10,536 nt of DNA from Burkholderiales bacterium (lineage in GTDB: Bacteria; Pseudomonadota; Gammaproteobacteria; Burkholderiales; Usitatibacteraceae), in the NCBI GenBank assembly GCA_014378085.1, contig JACMOJ010000087.1:1-10536 (forward strand), written 5' to 3'. The notes beneath the pieces are model-generated. The model had not been told where the DNA came from. It did not search any database and worked only from the letters and a program-made list of their open reading frames with translations. The position numbers were made by a program, and so were the translations under genes. Shown piece by piece: positions 1-5,765 of this stretch. How positions within the stretch are numbered: position 1 is the first letter of the stretch; the number at the start of each line of letters is the position of its first letter.

Positions 1-1
1 C

Positions 2-46
2 GAGCATCTCAAGGAAATCTACGGTGGCGAGGACTGGCTCGAGTGA
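2..46 (+). CDS. phnC: C-terminal end of a phosphonate ABC transporter ATP-binding protein (partial)
   Basis: An open frame enters from the left edge and ends at TGA 44-46; its last residues read EHLKEIYGGEDWLE. It overlaps the following permease start (GTG at 43) in a GTGA junction, as expected for translationally coupled ABC operon genes. PhnC-type ATPases lie directly before PhnE permeases in phosphonate and phosphite import operons and energise uptake at the cytoplasmic face of the inner membrane. Only 14 residues are visible and no Walker or signature motif is in the window, so the identity rests mainly on position and on the style of the C-terminus. Another small protein ending here cannot be excluded. 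Confidence 0.55.
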   Translation, partial: EHLKEIYGGEDWLE

Positions 47-960
47 GTAATCGAGGCGCAAAGCGAGACTCACAGCGCGCCACACTCCGCGCCCCTCCCA
101 CATCGCGCGTCGCCTTTGTTCCAAACTGGCCTCTCCGTATCGGCTTCATCTTGCTGGCGATTTACGTGGTTTGGGCGATGGGCCAGCTCGACGTGACCTG
201 GGCGAGGTTTATCGACGGTCTTACAGCGGGGCAAAAATTCCTTGGACGAATGTTTCCACCGAACTTCAGCAGCGAAAAGGTGGAGATGATCACCAAAGGC
301 TTGCTCGAAAGCGTTCAGATCGCGGTGATCGCGACCGTCATCGGCATTGCACTATCGCTACCGATTGGACTACTCGCGGCGCGCAATCTGATGCCGGCAT
401 GGATCGTATGGCCGGCGCGGGCGCTCATCGCGGTTTGTCGCTCGTTTCATGAGGTCGTGATCGCCATCATTTTTGTTAAAGCGGTGGGTTTCGGTGCTAT
501 TGCCGGGATCGGCGCATTGGTGGTTGGATCAATTGGCTTTATCTCCAAACTCTTTGCCGAAGCCATCGAAGAAATTTCGCCGAAACAAGTTGAAGCGGTG
601 CGCGCCTCCGGTGCGGGCTTTTTTGGCGTTCTCATTTACGGCGTCATCCCCCAGGTGTTTTCGCGCTTTCTCGGTTTTGCTTCCTACCAGTTCGATTCCA
701 ACCTTCGTCATTCGACCATGATCGGCATCGTTGGTGCCGGTGGTATTGGCGGCAGCTTGTTCTCCGCATTTCAGCGATTTGACTACGACTTTGTCTGTGC
801 GATCCTGCTATCCATCATCGCGCTCATCGTTGTGGCCGAAGTCCTTTCCAACTATGTCCGCGCTTTATTCAACGACAACCTCGCGTTGCTCGACTACTTG
901 CGCAACCGACGTGTGAGCAAGTTATCGCGGGGAAAATCTGCCACGCTGGGGGCCTCATGA
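43..960 (+). CDS. phnE: Phosphonate-type ABC transporter permease, first of two (PhnE family)
   Basis: This 305-residue integral inner-membrane protein would form half of the channel of a phosphonate/phosphite-type importer together with the next gene. Hydrophobic segments are visible near residues 31-47, 88-111, 126-170 and 225-272. The permease EAA loop, which docks on the ATPase, lies at about 173-204 (EAIEEISPKQVEAVRASGA ... GVIPQ) and is followed by the family-typical IGIVGAGGIGG at about 227-237. The N-terminal 25 residues are basic and polar, as in a cytoplasmic tail. The GTG start at 43 was chosen because it overlaps the stop of the preceding ATPase frame and gives a normal length; no strong ribosome-binding site is visible, so it probably relies on coupling. 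Substrate specificity (phosphonates, phosphite or related compounds) cannot be read from the permease. The binding protein (phnD) is not in the window. Confidence 0.9.
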   Translation: MSNRGAKRDSQRATLRAPPTSRVAFVPNWPLRIGFILLAIYVVWAMGQLDVTWARFIDGLTAGQKFLGRMFPPNFSSEKVEMITKGLLESVQIAVIATVIGIALSLPIGLLAARNLMPAWIVWPARALIAVCRSFHEVVIAIIFVKAVGFGAIAGIGALVVGSIGFISKLFAEAIEEISPKQVEAVRASGAGFFGVLIYGVIPQVFSRFLGFASYQFDSNLRHSTMIGIVGAGGIGGSLFSAFQRFDYDFVCAILLSIIALIVVAEVLSNYVRALFNDNLALLDYLRNRRVSKLSRGKSATLGAS

Positions 961-1757
961 ATGCCACCGCCCAGCGCCAGTGGGTGCGCTTCACGCCGGA
1001 GCAGCGGCTGCTGCGATTTGCGTTTTACTTCGCCTCGGTCGCCGCGGTCGTTTTTTCGCTGAAGAACATCGAAGTCATTCCCGAATTTCTCTACGACGCA
1101 CCGGAACAACTTGCCGACTTCTTCCAACGTATGTGGCCAATGGATACGGCGTACTACCAAAAGTCGGTACAGGCGGCGCTGATTGAAACGCTCAACATCG
1201 CCACGCTCGGCACGTTGTTATCACTCACGATGTCGATCCCGGTTGGCATCATGGCCGCACGCAACGTCGTGCCGATCAAGCCGCTTAACATGCTCGCCCA
1301 GCTCATTCTTGTGTCGAGTCGCTCGGTCAACACGCTGGTGTGGGCGCTGCTATTTATCGCTATTTTTGGGCCGGGCGCGATGGCTGGGACGATGGCGATC
1401 GCATTTCGCTCGATTGGTTTTGTCGGCAAGTTACTCGGCGAAGCGCTGGAGGAAGCGAATCGCGGCCCGATCGATGCGCTCACGGCGACCGGCGCGCCGA
1501 AGGCGTCAGTCTTTTTGAAAGGCTATTGGCCGCAGGTGATGCCGTCGTTTGTATCCATCGCGCTGTTTCGGTGGGACATTAACGTGCGCGAGTCGGCCGT
1601 GCTCGGCTTAGTCGGGGCCGGCGGCATCGGCATGGCGATGGATACCGCGATGAATTTGTTTCGCTGGGATCAGGTGGCCGTCGTGTTGTCCACAATCTTT
1701 ATTGTGGTGATCATTGCAGAGATTGCGGTCAGCGCCATCCGGCGTCGAATTATCTGA
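957..1757 (+). CDS. phnE: Phosphonate-type ABC transporter permease, second of two (PhnE family)
   Basis: This 266-residue inner-membrane permease is homologous to, but clearly diverged from, the preceding gene. It starts at an ATGA overlap with the end of that gene, so the two are probably made in step and pair as a heterodimeric channel. Hydrophobic stretches lie near residues 20-34, 72-98, 110-137, 140-158 and 238-260. The EAA loop is at about 162-193 (EALEEANRGPIDALTATGA ... GYWPQ) and is followed by VLGLVGAGGIGMAM at about 215-228. Two-permease arrangements are known in PhnCDE-type transporters. The gene ends in tandem in-frame stops (TGA 1755-1757, TAA 1758-1760) and is the last gene of its operon in the window; no C-P lyase or phosphite dehydrogenase gene follows. 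Family assignment is firm and the transported compound is not. Confidence 0.9.
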   Translation: MNATAQRQWVRFTPEQRLLRFAFYFASVAAVVFSLKNIEVIPEFLYDAPEQLADFFQRMWPMDTAYYQKSVQAALIETLNIATLGTLLSLTMSIPVGIMAARNVVPIKPLNMLAQLILVSSRSVNTLVWALLFIAIFGPGAMAGTMAIAFRSIGFVGKLLGEALEEANRGPIDALTATGAPKASVFLKGYWPQVMPSFVSIALFRWDINVRESAVLGLVGAGGIGMAMDTAMNLFRWDQVAVVLSTIFIVVIIAEIAVSAIRRRII

Positions 1758-1770
1758 TAACTCTAATAGG

Positions 1771-1810
1771 GACGGGCGTTTTCAGACGTTTTTGCTCGAA
1801 ACTGCCCGTC
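1771..1810 (+). terminator. Possible weak terminator hairpin after the permease operon
   Basis: GACGGGC at 1771-1777 pairs perfectly with GCCCGTC at 1804-1810, and the stem can extend a few more base pairs across a two-base mismatch. It starts 14 bases after the permease stop. There is no clear T-run after the hairpin, so this would be a poor intrinsic terminator. It may only slow or mark the transcript end. Confidence 0.3.
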
Positions 1811-1830
1811 GATAGGCGAGTTTCACTTAT

Positions 1831-1959
1831 GGGAACTTCTAAAAACTCTGTCGTACCGGCGAAGGCCGGTATCCAAGTTTTATAAGTAACTGATACTGCT
1901 GGCAAACTTAGGCCCCGGCCTTCGCCGGGGAGACAATGTTGTGGTTTTTAGAAGTTCCC
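1831..1959. mobile_element. MITE-like 129-bp non-coding element with 16-bp terminal inverted repeats
   Basis: The ends are perfect 16-base inverted repeats, GGGAACTTCTAAAAAC at 1831-1846 and its reverse complement at 1944-1959. TTAT flanks both sides (1827-1830 and 1960-1963), as a target-site duplication would. Inside is a second inverted pair: CCGGCGAAGGCCGG at 1856-1869 and its reverse complement at 1915-1928. Each copy also folds on itself (stems 1854-1860/1865-1871 with loop GAAG, and 1913-1919/1924-1930 with loop CTTC). No coding frame of note lies inside, so any movement would need a transposase in trans. The element sits between the convergent ends of the permease operon and greB, and its long hairpin could stop transcription from both sides. 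The right-hand TTAT contains the greB stop codon. The parent IS family is not identified, and the duplication could be shorter than 4 bases. Confidence 0.72.
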
Positions 1960-2595
1960 TTATGACGGGGGCTTCACCACATTCAAACTAATCGGCGCTT
2001 GCGGGACAAACGCGTCGATCTCGACCGCCTCGTAACGGACTTCCAGAATGTCGAGCTCTTCGCGGCCACCCGGCGCGTACAGCACCACCATGTCCCCCTC
2101 GCGCGCTTTCATGAGCGCGCGCGCCAGCGGTGAAATCCACGTGATGTAGTTGCGTGATAAATCAAGCTCATCGATGCCGACAATCGTAACGGTTTTCTCA
2201 AGCCCAGCGGCGTTTGAATAAACCACGGTCGCACCAAAAAAAACACGTCCAGCCAGGTCTTCGTCGCGCGGCGTGAGCGGATCAACCACCTCGGCGTTAT
2301 CGAGACGCTTGGTCAGAAAGCGGATGCGCCGATCAATTTCGCGCAGGCGCTTCTTACCGTATTGATAATCCGCGTTTTCAGATCGGTCACCGTTCTTTGC
2401 CGCCCAAGATACGGCGGATGTGACTGCCGGACGCTCGCGGTCGAGCAGGTAACGCAACTCTTCACGCAAACGTTGGTGACCGCCGGGTGTAATGTAGTTT
2501 TTTGCGCCATCGGGGATCGGCGCACCGTTGCCCGCGCTGCCGATTTCATCGTCATCGTCGTCTGCGTCGTTTTCTTTGGTAAAAGCTTTACTCAC
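1960..2595 (-). CDS. greB: Transcript cleavage factor GreB
   Basis: GreB enters the secondary channel of RNA polymerase and stimulates cleavage of backtracked RNA so that stalled complexes resume. The 211-residue product carries the N-terminal coiled-coil hairpin (about 38-105), with the tip WAAKNGDRSENADY. Asp70 and Glu73 match the catalytic acidic pair of E. coli GreB (Asp41, Glu44). The C-terminal FKBP-like domain covers about 108-193, including FFGATV and SPLARALM. Compared with E. coli there is an extra N-terminus of about 29 residues with an Asp-rich run (DADDDDDE), as I recall for betaproteobacterial GreB, and a short C-terminal tail. The GTG start (MSKAFTKE) keeps that N-terminus. It has no clear Shine-Dalgarno sequence and lies inside a 14-bp tandem array. 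The stop codon TAA is in the TTAT flanking the MITE-like element. The gene is divergent from the usp gene. Confidence 0.93.
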   Translation of the reverse strand: MSKAFTKENDADDDDDEIGSAGNGAPIPDGAKNYITPGGHQRLREELRYLLDRERPAVTSAVSWAAKNGDRSENADYQYGKKRLREIDRRIRFLTKRLDNAEVVDPLTPRDEDLAGRVFFGATVVYSNAAGLEKTVTIVGIDELDLSRNYITWISPLARALMKAREGDMVVLYAPGGREELDILEVRYEAVEIDAFVPQAPISLNVVKPPS

Positions 2596-2656
2596 TTGGC
2601 TTTACTCACTTGGCTTTGCTCATTGGGCTTTGCTCATTGGGCTTTGCTCACTCGGC
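2587..2656 (-). repeat. Five tandem 14-bp units covering the greB start codon
   Basis: Five adjacent 14-base units run at 2587-2600, 2601-2614, 2615-2628, 2629-2642 and 2643-2656. On the + strand they read TTTACTCACTTGGC twice, TTTGCTCATTGGGC twice and TTTGCTCACTCGGC once. On the greB strand each unit supplies a start codon and the codons for Ser-Lys, and in the upstream units also Ala. The unit nearest greB holds its real GTG. Because 14 is one less than 15, each upstream unit makes a five-codon frame (MSKAQ or MSKAK) whose TGA overlaps the next ATG or GTG. The array looks like slippage of the start region of greB itself, and it may affect translation initiation. Confidence 0.9.
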
Positions 2657-2718
2657 TCTGATGTATGTGTGCGCCACCGCACGGATCGTTAACACCTTAC
2701 CACGCCAGACTACACTCT

Positions 2719-2746
2719 TTGACAGACTAAGAGGCACGGCTAGATT
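2719..2746 (+). promoter_or_regulatory. Candidate sigma-70 promoter upstream of the usp gene
   Basis: A perfect -35 hexamer TTGACA at 2719-2724 is followed after 16 bases by TAGATT at 2741-2746, which matches four of six -10 positions. Transcription would start near 2753, just before the FNR box at 2755-2768. Bound FNR would then be expected to block this promoter. It may provide an oxygen-independent basal transcript, or it may be a chance match. Confidence 0.4.
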
Positions 2747-2754
2747 CACATGCG

Positions 2755-2795
2755 TTGATCAACATCAAAGCCCGCTGCCGCGTCGCGCCTAACAT
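2755..2795 (+). promoter_or_regulatory. Perfect FNR box with downstream -10 for the usp gene
   Basis: TTGATCAACATCAA at 2755-2768 matches the FNR consensus TTGATnnnnATCAA at all ten fixed positions. A -10-like hexamer TAACAT lies at 2790-2795, which would put the start near 2802 and centre the box about 41 bases upstream, the class II activator position. The predicted leader is about 25 bases and contains AAGGAG at 2815-2820, 7 bases before the ATG. The likely binder is the FNR encoded at 3401-4150, whose helix carries the ExxSR residues that read TTGAT half-sites. Confidence 0.82.
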
Positions 2796-2827
2796 AAGCT
2801 CACCGTCACCTCGTAAGGAGTTGCATC

Positions 2828-3265
2828 ATGTTCAAGTCCATTCTTGTCCCAGTCGATGGCAGCAAGTTATCCCTGAAAGCGCTGATTTACGCGAGCAAAC
2901 TCGCATCCACCAGTGGCGCAAGGTTAACGGTAATGACTGCGCTTCCCGAGTTTCCGACCATGATCGGCGGCGAGGGTTATATGGTTGCGCCATTTTCGAC
3001 CAAACACTGGGACGATATGATTCAAAAGCGCGCTGACGCGATCAAAGCCCGTACGACCAAACAATTAAAAGACGCACCGTATGAATTTACCTCCGTCACC
3101 TCAGATCACCCTCACGATGCCATCATTAGTGTGGCGAAAAAGCGCAAATGCGATTTGATTGTGATGGCGTCGCACGGTCGCCGCGGCTTGTCGGCTTTGC
3201 TACTCGGCAGCGAGACCACCAAAGTACTGACGCATTCAACCGTTCCTGTATTGGTTTGCCGCTAG
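2828..3265 (+). CDS. Universal stress protein, UspA family
   Basis: This is a 145-residue single-domain Usp protein, the usual length for the family. The N-terminal strand and loop ILVPVDGS carry Asp10, the residue that contacts adenine nucleotide in ATP-binding members. The C-terminal nucleotide loop is ASHG-x9-GS at residues 114-128, with Ala114 in place of the first Gly, a variant I recall as common in proteobacterial Usps. The strand VPVLVCR closes the fold. Usp proteins are cytoplasmic and help cells survive growth arrest, energy limitation and anoxia; no specific reaction is established. The start is supported by AAGGAG 7 bases upstream. A perfect FNR box upstream predicts induction when oxygen falls, as known for several usp genes in FNR/ANR regulons. 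The gene is monocistronic, divergent from greB and convergent with fnr. The subtype among Usp paralogues cannot be fixed. Confidence 0.93.
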   Translation: MFKSILVPVDGSKLSLKALIYASKLASTSGARLTVMTALPEFPTMIGGEGYMVAPFSTKHWDDMIQKRADAIKARTTKQLKDAPYEFTSVTSDHPHDAIISVAKKRKCDLIVMASHGRRGLSALLLGSETTKVLTHSTVPVLVCR

Positions 3266-3294
3266 CCAACGACGAGGACAATGACCCACTAGAG

Positions 3295-3417
3295 TGCGAT
3301 GCGGCCGAACGGACGTAATACGGTTCAACGGGCGTCATGTGGAGCAACGGGTGCAATGCGGCCTGATGGGTGCAATGCGGCTTAACCGGTGTGATGCGGC
3401 CTAACGGGTGTGATGCG
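3295..3417. repeat. Degenerate 19-bp tandem array at the 3' end of fnr
   Basis: Six 19-base units (3295-3313, 3314-3332, 3333-3351, 3352-3370, 3371-3389, 3390-3408) and a partial seventh (3409-3417) follow one another without spacers. The clearest + strand versions are TGTGATGCGGCCTAACGGG and TGCAATGCGGCTTAACCGG; units closer to usp are more diverged. The array fills most of the 135-base gap between the convergent usp and fnr genes and continues into fnr. The fnr stop codon and its last residues (SHHTR) are written in repeat sequence. No strong hairpin with a T-run is seen, so it is not an evident intrinsic terminator. It probably arose by repeated duplication of the fnr tail. Confidence 0.83.
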
Positions 3418-4150
3418 AATAGATTTCGCGCAACCCGGCAAGATCTTGCAGGCGAACATATTTTTGATCTACCGCGATCAATCCATCAGCTTGGAACCTG
3501 GAGAACAGGCGGCTGACCGTCTCGAGCTTCATACCAAGATAGCTGCCAATCTCTTCTCGCGTCATGCGCAAATTGAACTCAAGCGGCGAATAGCCGCGCG
3601 CGTTGAGCCGCTGCGAAAGATTGAGCAAAAATGCGGCGAGCCGCTCTTCCGCACGCATCACGCCGAGCAGCATCATGACGCCACTCTCGCGGACAATTTC
3701 ACGACTCATCACTTTGTGAAAATGCCGTTGCAGCGATGGCACCTCCACCGAAAGCCTTTCCAGCTGTGTATAGGGGATGGTGCAGATCTCACTGGCTTCG
3801 AGCGCAATCGCATCACACGCGTGCTCATCATGACTAATGCCATCCATGCCCAAAATTTCGCCCGCCATCGAAAACCCGGTGACTTGGTCGCGGCCGTCTT
3901 GGGTGGTCACACGCGTCTTAAAAAATCCGCTGCGGACGGCGTAAATCGCATCAAAGGGCGTACCCGCGCGGTACAGCGCATCGCCGCGCTTTAACTTCTT
4001 ACGCACATAGACCAAATGATCAAGCTTTTCAATTTCGTCATGCGAAAGCCCCGCCGGAAGGCAAATTTCCCGCAGATTGCAATTGCCGCACGCGGTCTTA
4101 AGTGCACCCAGATCTAGCGCTACATTTGCGGTGTTCATCATTGTTGACAT
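3401..4150 (-). CDS. fnr: Oxygen-sensing transcription regulator FNR (Crp/Fnr family)
   Basis: FNR holds an oxygen-labile [4Fe-4S] cluster; without O2 it dimerises and binds TTGATnnnnATCAA. The 249-residue product has the cluster cysteines Cys21, Cys24 and Cys30 (CGNCNLREIC) and Cys123 (EICTIPY), matching E. coli Cys20, 23, 29 and 122. An extra Cys112 is present. The cyclic-nucleotide-like beta-roll spans about 50-130, the dimer helix about 140-170, and the winged helix-turn-helix about 193-235. Recognition residues Glu210, Ser213 and Arg214 (ETVSR) fit TTGAT specificity. ATG at 4150 is used; two further Met codons lie 3-4 residues in, and no good Shine-Dalgarno sequence is visible for any of them. 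The gene is divergent from hemN, with an FNR-type box in the shared region, so autoregulation is plausible. The C-terminal SHHTR lies in a 19-bp tandem repeat. FNR control of usp, hemN and ccoN is inferred from the boxes. Confidence 0.93.
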   Translation of the reverse strand: MSTMMNTANVALDLGALKTACGNCNLREICLPAGLSHDEIEKLDHLVYVRKKLKRGDALYRAGTPFDAIYAVRSGFFKTRVTTQDGRDQVTGFSMAGEILGMDGISHDEHACDAIALEASEICTIPYTQLERLSVEVPSLQRHFHKVMSREIVRESGVMMLLGVMRAEERLAAFLLNLSQRLNARGYSPLEFNLRMTREEIGSYLGMKLETVSRLFSRFQADGLIAVDQKYVRLQDLAGLREIYSHHTR

Positions 4151-4210
4151 GGCATTCGAATGGCTGGCGATCTAGAAATGGGGAATGCGGCTCGTTTGTG
4201 CCACGTGCGT

Positions 4211-4251
4211 TTGATCCACGTCAACACCGGCACCAACCACCACGCCATCAT
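4211..4251. promoter_or_regulatory. FNR-type box between fnr and hemN, with -10 for hemN
   Basis: TTGATCCACGTCAA at 4211-4224 matches the FNR consensus in nine of ten positions (GTCAA for ATCAA). CATCAT at 4246-4251 sits at the same offset as the -10 hexamers after the usp and ccoN boxes, predicting a hemN transcript from about 4258. The box is about 67 bases upstream of the fnr ATG, so FNR may also affect its own gene. The following leader (about 4225-4316) is rich in C and A and poor in G, with repeated ACCGC words, and looks unstructured. Confidence 0.68.
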
Positions 4252-4331
4252 TGTACCCAAGCTAGGCGTCATTGCCGCCGCCACCGCCAACGCACGTCAC
4301 CGCAACCGCAACCGCTAGGATGGAAATCCCG

Positions 4332-5741
4332 ATGAGTCCACTCGCCAAATACCACCAACCCAGCGCCGATCTGGTGCTAGACACCGACCTGATTCGTCGT
4401 CATGACCGTAGCGGCCCGCGTTATACGTCCTACCCGACGGCGGATCGATTTATCGAAGCGTTCACCGCAGATACCTACGCACAATCTCTCAGCCAGCGCC
4501 CACTGCGCGACGGCAATGCACCGATGTCGTTGTACGTGCATCTGCCGTTTTGCGACACGATCTGCTTCTATTGCGGCTGCAACAAAATCACCACCCGTGA
4601 CCATGGCCGCAGCGCCAAGTATCTGCGGTATCTCGGCCGTGAGGCAGCCCTCACCGCGTCGAAGATGTCGGGCGGACGACGCGTCGAGCAATTGCATTTA
4701 GGTGGCGGCACGCCGACGTTTCTATCGTCAGAAGAACTTACCCAGCTCATGCACGTGCTGTCGCAGCATTTTGAGCTTGCGGGGGGCGAATACTCCATCG
4801 AGATTGATCCTCGCACCGCTGACGCAGAAAAGATGGCCACTTTAGGCAAGCTGGGCTTCAATCGCATTAGCGTCGGCGTGCAAGACTTCGATCCTGCGGT
4901 CCAAAAGGCGGTAAATCGCATCCAGTCGGAGGAAGAAACCGTCGCCGTCATCGACGCCGCTAGACGCCACGGTATGAATTCAGTAAACATCGATTTGATT
5001 TATGGTTTGCCAAAGCAACACGTCATCGGCTTCGGTCACACGTTAGACCGCGTCATCGCGCTCAAACCGGACCGAATTGCGTTGTATAGCTATGCGCACC
5101 TGCCGACCATCTTCAAACCGCAACGACGCATTTTGTCCGCCGACCTGCCGACCGCCGAGGCAAAGTTTCAGATCATGCTGCTCGCGATTCGTCGCTTAAC
5201 CGACGCGGGCTACGTCTACATTGGCATGGATCACTTTGCATTGCCACATGACAGCCTCGCGGTAGCCGCGCGCAAGGGATTGTTACATCGTAATTTCCAA
5301 GGGTATTCCACACAACCCGATTGTGACCTTGTGGCGCTCGGCATATCGTCGATCAGCAAAGTAGGGCCAAGTTATAGCCAGAACGTCAAAACGCTGGATG
5401 AATATTACGATTGCCTTGATCGCGGCGAGCTACCGACGCTACGTGGCATCGAGCTGACTTCCGATGATTTACTTCGCCGCAGCGTCATTCAGTCGTTAAT
5501 GTGTCAGTTTGAGTTATCCATTGCAGCCATCGAAGAGGCCTACCTGATCAATTTTAAGCAATACTTCCAGCGCGAGAGTGCGGCCCTTGAGGCGTTAAGT
5601 GTCGAGGGCCTCATTGAATGGGACGGCGAATGGATTACGGTTACACCGCGCGGGCGTATCATGGTCCGTGCGGTAGCAATGATATTTGATCGTCATCTAC
5701 AGCATGATCGGCAACGCGCCACATTCTCGAAGCTGATCTAA
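4332..5741 (+). CDS. hemN: Oxygen-independent coproporphyrinogen III oxidase (dehydrogenase) HemN
   Basis: HemN is a cytoplasmic radical-SAM enzyme that decarboxylates two propionates of coproporphyrinogen III to give protoporphyrinogen IX without O2, supplying haem at low oxygen. The 469-residue product is collinear with E. coli HemN (457). It has SGPRYTSYPTA near the N-terminus, the cluster motif CDTICFYCGC (Cys74, Cys78, Cys81, with the family's extra Cys83), GGGTPT at 124-129 for SAM binding, NIDLIYGLPKQ, YAHLPTIF and GMDHFALP. The C-terminal HemN domain ends in RGRIMVRAVAMIFDRHL. The ATG at 4332 is preferred because AGGATGGA lies just upstream and the length fits; the ATG at 4320 is an alternative, and the frame stays open further up without support. 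An FNR-type box upstream implies induction by oxygen limitation. A short gap (24 bases) leads to the SafE-like gene, so hemN probably heads an operon with the copper genes. Confidence 0.95.
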   Translation: MSPLAKYHQPSADLVLDTDLIRRHDRSGPRYTSYPTADRFIEAFTADTYAQSLSQRPLRDGNAPMSLYVHLPFCDTICFYCGCNKITTRDHGRSAKYLRYLGREAALTASKMSGGRRVEQLHLGGGTPTFLSSEELTQLMHVLSQHFELAGGEYSIEIDPRTADAEKMATLGKLGFNRISVGVQDFDPAVQKAVNRIQSEEETVAVIDAARRHGMNSVNIDLIYGLPKQHVIGFGHTLDRVIALKPDRIALYSYAHLPTIFKPQRRILSADLPTAEAKFQIMLLAIRRLTDAGYVYIGMDHFALPHDSLAVAARKGLLHRNFQGYSTQPDCDLVALGISSISKVGPSYSQNVKTLDEYYDCLDRGELPTLRGIELTSDDLLRRSVIQSLMCQFELSIAAIEEAYLINFKQYFQRESAALEALSVEGLIEWDGEWITVTPRGRIMVRAVAMIFDRHLQHDRQRATFSKLI

Positions 5742-5765
5742 CCTGTTGACTCGCTAGGAGTAACC

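Noticed and set aside
1854..1930. tRNA or other known small RNA in the structured gap between the permease genes and greB
   Set aside because: The hairpins are explained by the inverted repeats of the MITE-like element, and no tRNA-like cloverleaf or T-loop sequence is visible.
3295..3417. CRISPR-like array
   Set aside because: Units are contiguous and degenerate with no unique spacers, and no cas genes are nearby. The same applies to the 14-bp array at 2587-2656.
3464..3481. TTGAT and ATCAA half-sites inside fnr
   Set aside because: They are separated by 8 bases rather than 4 and lie within the fnr coding region, so they do not form an FNR box.
3410..3994. 194-residue open frame on the + strand opposite fnr
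   Set aside because: It is antisense to a well-conserved FNR gene, has no ribosome-binding site and no recognisable family. It is a by-product of codon bias.
4272..4331. Extended HemN N-terminus from a TTG start (MPPPPPTHVTATATAR)
   Set aside because: There is no ribosome-binding site, it is low in complexity and has no counterpart in E. coli HemN. The ATG at 4332 has AGGATGGA upstream.
5686..5699. TTGATCGTCATCTA, a nine-of-ten match to the FNR box near the end of hemN, possibly for the SafE-like gene
   Set aside because: It lies in conserved HemN coding sequence, the hexamer at the matching offset is poor, and about 0.3 such one-mismatch hits are expected by chance in a window this size.
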